A stretch of DNA of 5,639 nucleotides from positions 1 to 5,639 of the forward strand of contig JABWAY010000271.1 of assembly GCA_013360825.1 (NCBI GenBank). The letters run 5' to 3'. Source of the stretch: Candidatus Brocadiia bacterium (GTDB taxonomy: Bacteria > Planctomycetota > MHYJ01 > WSZJ01). Positions 5,407-5,639 of this stretch are shown piece by piece. The position numbers were made by a program, and so were the translations under genes. The notes below the pieces were generated by a model that saw only the letters and a program-made list of their open reading frames with translations, searched no databases and was not told where the DNA came from. The first letter of the stretch is position 1, and each line of letters begins with the position of its first letter.

Positions 5407-5464
5407 GGGTGGGGGAGGGCGGCGGTGTCAGGGGCGAAGCGCAGGCCCCCCCGGCCTTTCGAGT

Positions 5465-5470
5465 TAACAT
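5465..5470 (+). promoter_or_regulatory. -10-like box (TAACAT) positioned for a leaderless transcript
   Basis: TAACAT ends exactly 6 bases before the ATG at 5477 (spacer CCCGGC, no Shine-Dalgarno). The T before it makes TTAACAT, an AT-rich island in very GC-rich DNA. No good -35 is seen. Spacing matches the box before 465. Confidence 0.45.
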
Positions 5471-5476
5471 CCCGGC

Positions 5477-5639
5477 ATGAGAATCCTCCCCTTCGTCCTC
5501 GCCGCGCTGCTCCCGCTTTCCGCCCTCGCGGGAGACCTGGAGCCGCTCGTTCGCGACCTCGGCGCCGGCGATGCGGCGCGTCGCGAAACGGCGGTCGAGC
5601 GCCTGCGAGGGGAGGGGGAGGCCGGCGAGGCCGCGGTGC
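5477..5639 (+). CDS. N-terminus of an exported HEAT-like repeat protein (partial, runs off the right edge)
   Basis: The frame is open from the ATG to the window end, 54 codons. Residues 1-18 (MRILPFVLAALLPLSALA) form a classic signal peptide with one arginine, a hydrophobic core and the signal peptidase I site A16-L17-A18, cleaving before G19-D20. The mature start LEPLVRDLGAGDAARRETAVERL (21-43) has the helix-turn-helix spacing of a HEAT-like repeat, with Leu/Val at buried positions, the D-x-x-x-R turn and A-V-x-x-L in the second helix. Such exported HEAT-like proteins are common in Planctomycetota and serve as protein-binding scaffolds. Only about one repeat is visible, so the family call is moderate and no partner can be named. 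The gene is divergent from the lipoprotein gene, 108 bases apart. Transcription is probably leaderless. Confidence 0.75.
   Translation, partial: MRILPFVLAALLPLSALAGDLEPLVRDLGAGDAARRETAVERLRGEGEAGEAAV

Noticed and set aside
4193..5467. 424-codon open frame on the plus strand
   Set aside because: It is antisense to the lipoprotein gene and part of the TIGR04255 gene. Its product is dominated by Arg, Pro and His with no family blocks, as expected for a shadow frame in DNA of near 80% GC, while the opposite strand has a lipobox and ordered domains.
1..5639. tRNA, rRNA, CRISPR array, insertion sequence ends or attachment sites
   Set aside because: No cloverleaf with a recognisable T-loop, no regularly spaced repeats, no transposase motifs and no terminal inverted repeats flanking the low-GC operon were seen by eye.

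Overview
This is high-GC bacterial DNA: hand counts of 60-base blocks run from about 63% to 80% GC, except for a dip described below. The lineage cannot be fixed from the sequence alone. The mix of protein types suggests an uncultured Planctomycetota-like bacterium. These types are a multipass membrane protein with several zinc knuckles, a lipoprotein ending in a G-x-V...GW-x-DLGSKDGV-x-x-GM beta-domain motif, and a secreted HEAT-like repeat protein. Myxococcota or another high-GC lineage remains possible.

Layout. Bases 1-185 (minus) hold the start of a membrane-anchored protein that runs off the left edge. A 279-base non-coding divergent region follows, with a perfect 16-bp palindrome and a -10-like box. 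Bases 465-794 (plus) encode a small membrane protein. A 9-bp-stem hairpin then precedes a 601-residue membrane protein with several cysteine knuckles (940-2745, plus). Bases 2787-4272 (minus, read right to left) hold a tight three-gene operon: a TIGR04255-family protein, a 105-residue protein with a weak hydrophobic stretch and an antitoxin-like tail, and a PIN-domain (VapC-like) nuclease. Upstream of it, on the same strand but separated by 127 bases and a strong hairpin, is a lipoprotein gene (4400-5368). A divergent promoter region leads to the first 54 codons of an exported HEAT-like protein (5477 to the right edge).

The operon at 2787-4272 is the most interesting part. The last two genes look like an antitoxin/toxin pair with PIN as the RNase toxin. 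The first gene belongs to a widespread but uncharacterised family and is fused to the pair by a 4-base ATGA overlap. In blocks sampled from the outer parts of the operon, GC falls to 52-67%, against 78-80% in the adjacent lipoprotein gene, which fits a transferred cassette. A three-component toxin-antitoxin or defence module is a reasonable hypothesis, not a demonstrated one.

A second pattern is regulatory. Two plus-strand genes (starts 465 and 5477) have a TANNNT box exactly 6 bases before the start codon and no Shine-Dalgarno sequence, as expected for leaderless transcripts. The genes at 185, 940, 3523, 4272 and 5368 instead have recognisable purine-rich ribosome sites of varying quality.
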